From: Chromera velia
Lineage: Eukaryota; Sar; Chromeraceae
DNA: 22,500 nucleotides
Direction of reading: 5' to 3'
NCBI GenBank assembly: GCA_018398765.1
Contig: JAHBMJ010001878.1
Coordinates: forward strand, 76,376 to 98,875
Shown here: in pieces, positions 19,801 to 22,500 of the stretch
Position numbering within the stretch: the first letter of the stretch is position 1
Layout: the number at the start of each line of letters is the position of its first letter
The notes under the pieces: generated by a model
What the model saw: only the letters and a program-made list of their open reading frames with translations
Told to the model about the DNA's origin: nothing
Databases searched by the model: none
Translations under genes and position numbers: made by a program

Positions 19801-20390
19801 CCTCCCTATTGCAGGCTCCCCCCCCCCTCTCCCTCCATCCCTCCCTCCGTGCGTGTGACGTGGTGCTGGCGGAGAGGTGTGTGTGTGTGTGTGTGTATGT
19901 GTGTGGGTTTCATTGGGTAACTCTCTGCCGGTTGAAGAGAAGAAGAGAAGAGGACAAGGACGGCACGCACGCAAACACACTCGAACTCTCTCTCTCCCAT
20001 TCTCGCGTACACACCCACACACACACACATTCATTCATTCGATGAATCAAAGATCCCGTACATGCAGCGAGAGCGAGATCGCTCAGCTGTACAACGACCC
20101 GAGCATTCTCGAGAACTTTCACTGCGCGCAGACGTTCCGAATCCTCAAGGACCAGAGCTGCAACTTCCTTGTGAGTCCCTTGAGTTTACAAGCACGCATG
20201 CTTTGAGGCAAATCATGGGCACGACAAGCTAGGGTGTTGGGGGATGCTCTGAAATGAACAGAATGCTCTGCAGGAGTGCAGTGTGCAGAATGCATGATGG
20301 GTTGGCTGACTTCCGGATGGATGTTTTGTTCGATTAGTTGAATGAGTGACCGAATGAGTGAGTGAGTGAGTGAGTGTGTGTATGCGTGTG

Positions 20391-20436
<46 letters not shown>

Positions 20437-20930
20437 TGTGTGTGTGTGCGTGAGAGAGAGAGAGAGAGACAGAGCATACACACAGAGTGTCTACAATGTT
20501 CCTTTAATTCTGACCTCTCCATTGCTTCCTGGCCAAGTTTGGAGTGAATGCTCGCAAAACGCACCCCTCCATTCGTCATCGAGTTGTACATCTTGACTGC
20601 CATCATGGAGCAGACGTTGCACATGTCGTCTATGAACAGGATCGGCCGTTGGTCGTCTCCAGAGAACTTTCGGTCGAGAGGGGATGAGGATCCATGCATT
20701 CGCAGTGAAGAAGCACAGCGATTCTGCCTGTATCCGATCCGTCGCAAAATCCGGTTTTGGCTTGACAAAACATATCCGACAGCTTGCCCCCGTACGTTTC
20801 CCCCTGTCTGAAAACTGTCGCAGAATGACAGAATGCCGCAAAGGAAGAGAAGACAAAGCGTAGACGGGCAACGTCGCCGCCGTCTCCCAGCATATGACGA
20901 CCTCATCGCGTTGTGCCGATGCGGAATCAA
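19006..20930 (-). CDS. DCC-type (DUF393) thiol-disulfide oxidoreductase-like protein, probably plastid-targeted (two exons)
   Basis: The exons are complement(20515-20930) and complement(19006-19513), both splice sites GT-AG, with matching phase (AG joined to G gives Arg139), giving 307 residues. The DCC core starts at about residue 96 (ILFIDDMCNVCSMMAVKMYN). Cys104 and Cys107 match the D-x-x-C-x-x-C motif of the family; VRFASIHSKLGQEA and, after the intron, LLVSADGTAKKGADALNAM match its later conserved segments. Such proteins are thought to catalyse dithiol/disulfide exchange. The N-terminus has an Arg-rich start, a hydrophobic core (about 21-36) and then CDSFQ, followed by a basic Ser-rich stretch, the bipartite pattern used for import into a red-algal-derived plastid. 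Met9 is an alternative start. The last about 110 residues are acidic, Ser/Glu-rich and not part of the family domain. Confidence 0.82.
19514..20514 (-). other. 1-kb repeat-rich intron of the DCC-like gene
   Basis: The intron contains (CT)n at 19767-19797, (GT)n at 19879-19906, a GAGT tract at 20343-20377 and (GA)n tracts at 20393-20430 and 20452-20470. The flanking exons join in phase and unite the two halves of one conserved domain. The open frames on the repeats are spurious. A coding-like exon for a different protein lies on the opposite strand at 20068-20170. Confidence 0.8.
20068..20170 (+). pseudogene. Orphan exon of a 3',5'-cyclic nucleotide phosphodiesterase
   Basis: The segment follows ACATGCAG and ends at a consensus donor GTGAGT (20171-20176). 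It reads ESEIAQLYNDPSILENFHCA, then QTFRILKDQSCNFL. This matches the conserved S-E-L-A-x-x-YND-x-S-V-L-E-N-x-H block of class I cyclic nucleotide phosphodiesterases, which follows the metal-binding HDxxHPG motif. The ENFHC form resembles the ENYHC seen in apicomplexan enzymes. The exon has intact splice sites and no stop, but I see no HDxxHPG exon upstream and no TDM-containing exon downstream in the window. It lies antisense inside an intron of the DCC-like gene. It may be a duplicated fragment or one exon of a gene with very long introns. Confidence 0.6.
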
Positions 20931-21831
20931 TTACCTTGAGTCAGAATCTACCGATGCATCAACTCTAAGGACTGCATGCATACTTCGAACGCATTTGACA
21001 TGCAGAAGCTGTGGTGCTGCGGTTTCCATACGTTTCCATGGCTGCTATAGCTCAAGACTCACGCTGTCTGACATCTGTCTGACACTCAGCTCATCTCAGC
21101 TCGATCCTCTCGTCGACTTCGATTGGCCCGCGCCGCACCATTATTTAGTGCCGTAAAGGGCCGGAAAGATCTCTGTGCGAACACGCTCCAAGCCACGCTC
21201 CGCCCTCTGGTGCCACACGATGCCACACGGGCTGCTGAATGCTGCTGATGCATGGTTGCGGATGGTTGCGGACATGCATAATTTTTCGGATATTTGCGGA
21301 CTCATGCAGTGTGTGTATGTGTGTGTCAGTTCCTCAATTTTCTACAGATGCATGTTGACGTGCGGATGCTTCCAGATAATTTGTCAATCGCGTCCTTCCA
21401 TGCCCTTTCTTGTGCTGCACGAGCACACTGCACAGCTTGAAGCCCGGAGAGAAGCAGGCGAAAGTATTTTGTCAGTCTATGTCACAGAAGCAGACTGAGA
21501 CTGCCCACGCAACACGCGGTCTCAAAAAGAAGCTTTGAAGAGGACGAGAAGTCCGCTGGAGCGCCCAGCTACCTGTCTGTGAGCTACAGATTTTGTGAAA
21601 AAGTGGGTGGCCAGGAAGACTCGCAAGGAGAGACCAGGGGAATCGAGTTCGCTCTGCCTACGTGCTCCTCCCGAATCTCTGATCGAACAGAGAAGGATCT
21701 TCAACCATCTCCATCTTTTCCCAGGCCTTGGTCTTCCGTTGCCATCACGAATCGAGAAATTATCTGCTGAGACGTGAATAAGGCTCAAAAGGGTGCAGCT
21801 TCTGTTAGCTGGTGCAGAGAAGAAAGAGATT
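20931..21831. promoter_or_regulatory. Divergent intergenic region between the DCC-like and SF-assemblin-like genes
   Basis: The two genes face away from each other, so their promoters must lie here or in the first few hundred bases of each side. The sequence is of balanced composition, lacks long microsatellites and contains no recognisable gene. I cannot assign a TATA box or initiator. An AG preceded by a short pyrimidine stretch occurs shortly before the start at 21832 and could be a splice acceptor in the 5' leader. Confidence 0.4.
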
Positions 21832-22500
21832 ATGTCTGCCCCTCCCTCACATTCCGTCTCTGGTCCCTCGGGAGGTCTCGGGGTCGGGGGTGGAATGCCC
21901 ATGCCGTCTTCGTCCTCCTCAGTCTCGGCCCTGGCTCAGCAAGGAGGAGGCACGTTGGCGTCTCCTCACCACGACCGGATTGCCAAACTGTCACAGAGAC
22001 TGTCTGGCCTCCAAGTCGGACTGGAAGTCGAGAAGAGCTCCAGATTTGAGGTGGGGGAGCACATGGCTCTGGCAGAGATGTCGCATTATTGATGCTGATT
22101 GTTGCATTGCATGCACGGATGGCGTGTGTCTGTCTGTCCGATGAAAGAAAAATGGAAACAGGAACTTGGGGCACACAGTATTCGAGACGGAGCTTCACTG
22201 TTTGAGGGGGGTCAGATGAGATGTTGTAAGCAAATTTAAGCACGTGCACGTGAGACACAAAATATGGCAAGCCTAGCTCCTTTCGGTGTCCTTTCGATTG
22301 CAGACAGAATCTAATTTCAGAGAAGTCAACGAAACGCTTTTTTTGCGCACATGCACTCAGGAAAGCATGCTGAAGATATATATCCCTATTTCCCCTTGCA
22401 TCGGAATAGAGGGAGGTGGGGGGCTGTCGTCTACTCGGGCGCCCATACGGCCCTTCGGTATCTTTTTGTGTGCAAAGTAGAAGAACGCCTACGAGCTTGC
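21832..22500 (+). CDS. SF-assemblin-like protein, 5' part (runs off the window)
   Basis: Exon 1 is 21832-22050, 73 codons, ending at donor GTGGGG. Residues 1-44 are a Ser/Gly/Pro/Met-rich head. From about residue 48 the sequence DRIAKLSQRLSGLQVGLEVE, then KSSRFE, has the heptad pattern and the R-L-S-G-L and E-x-x-x-R spacing typical of the start of the SF-assemblin/beta-giardin rod. These proteins form striated fibres attached to basal bodies and, in apicomplexans, link the centrosome to the daughter cell scaffold. The next exon most likely begins at 22481, after a T-rich acceptor (TTTTTGTGTGCAAAGTAG), reading KNAYELA to the window edge in phase. An alternative acceptor ends at 22303 (TESNFREVNETLF). 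Only a fragment of the gene is seen, so the family call rests on about 26 residues. Confidence 0.55.

Noticed and set aside
19623-20045. Plus-strand open frame upstream of the phosphodiesterase exon
   Set aside because: It is composed of CT and GT microsatellites and lacks the HDxxHPG block expected before this exon.
1-22500. CRISPR arrays, bacterial operons or prophage
   Set aside because: All genes have spliceosomal introns and the tandem repeats lack the unique spacers of CRISPR arrays.

Overview
This window is nuclear DNA from a eukaryote. Its genes are broken by GT-AG introns, intergenic and intronic DNA is full of microsatellites and minisatellites, and there are no operons or bacterial-style start sites. 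Several features fit a photosynthetic alveolate, with a chromerid such as Chromera velia the best guess: an N-terminal signal peptide followed by a Phe-started, Arg/Ser-rich leader typical of proteins sent to a secondary plastid, an SF-assemblin-like gene, and an orphan cyclic-nucleotide phosphodiesterase exon of apicomplexan type. The organism call is inference from these traits, not from a database match.

Layout. Positions 1-1400 hold a degenerate CTGA tetranucleotide satellite. A CCCH zinc-finger gene lies on the plus strand at about 1997-4267 (four exons). From 4268 to 9540 no convincing gene is visible: microsatellite-rich DNA (4270-7000), then an AT-rich island with remnants of dispersed repeats (7000-8600), then a 30-bp minisatellite (8991-9164). 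A large plus-strand gene of eleven phase-consistent exons runs 9541-16872. It encodes a predicted secreted or plastid-directed protein of 755 residues whose N-terminal half resembles an endonuclease/exonuclease/phosphatase (EEP) fold without its catalytic residues. A 44-bp minisatellite starts 145 bp after its stop, followed by a second AT-rich island (about 17600-18990).

A two-exon minus-strand gene (20930-19006) encodes a DCC-type (DUF393) thiol-disulfide oxidoreductase-like protein with a probable plastid leader. Its single 1-kb intron contains, on the opposite strand, one well-formed exon of a cyclic-nucleotide phosphodiesterase. About 900 bp upstream of this gene and divergent from it, an SF-assemblin-like gene starts at 21832 and leaves the window.

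The genes do not form an evident pathway; they are ordinary neighbours. The most unusual structure is at 14740-14906. A 47-bp segment carrying the 3' splice site and first codons of exon 8 of the large gene is duplicated around a 73-bp AT-rich hairpin. The whole 120-bp addition is an exact multiple of three without a stop, so use of the upstream splice site would add 40 codons in frame. The two AT-rich islands also share repeat copies whose differences are largely CpG to TpG/CpA, which suggests old, methylated mobile elements.
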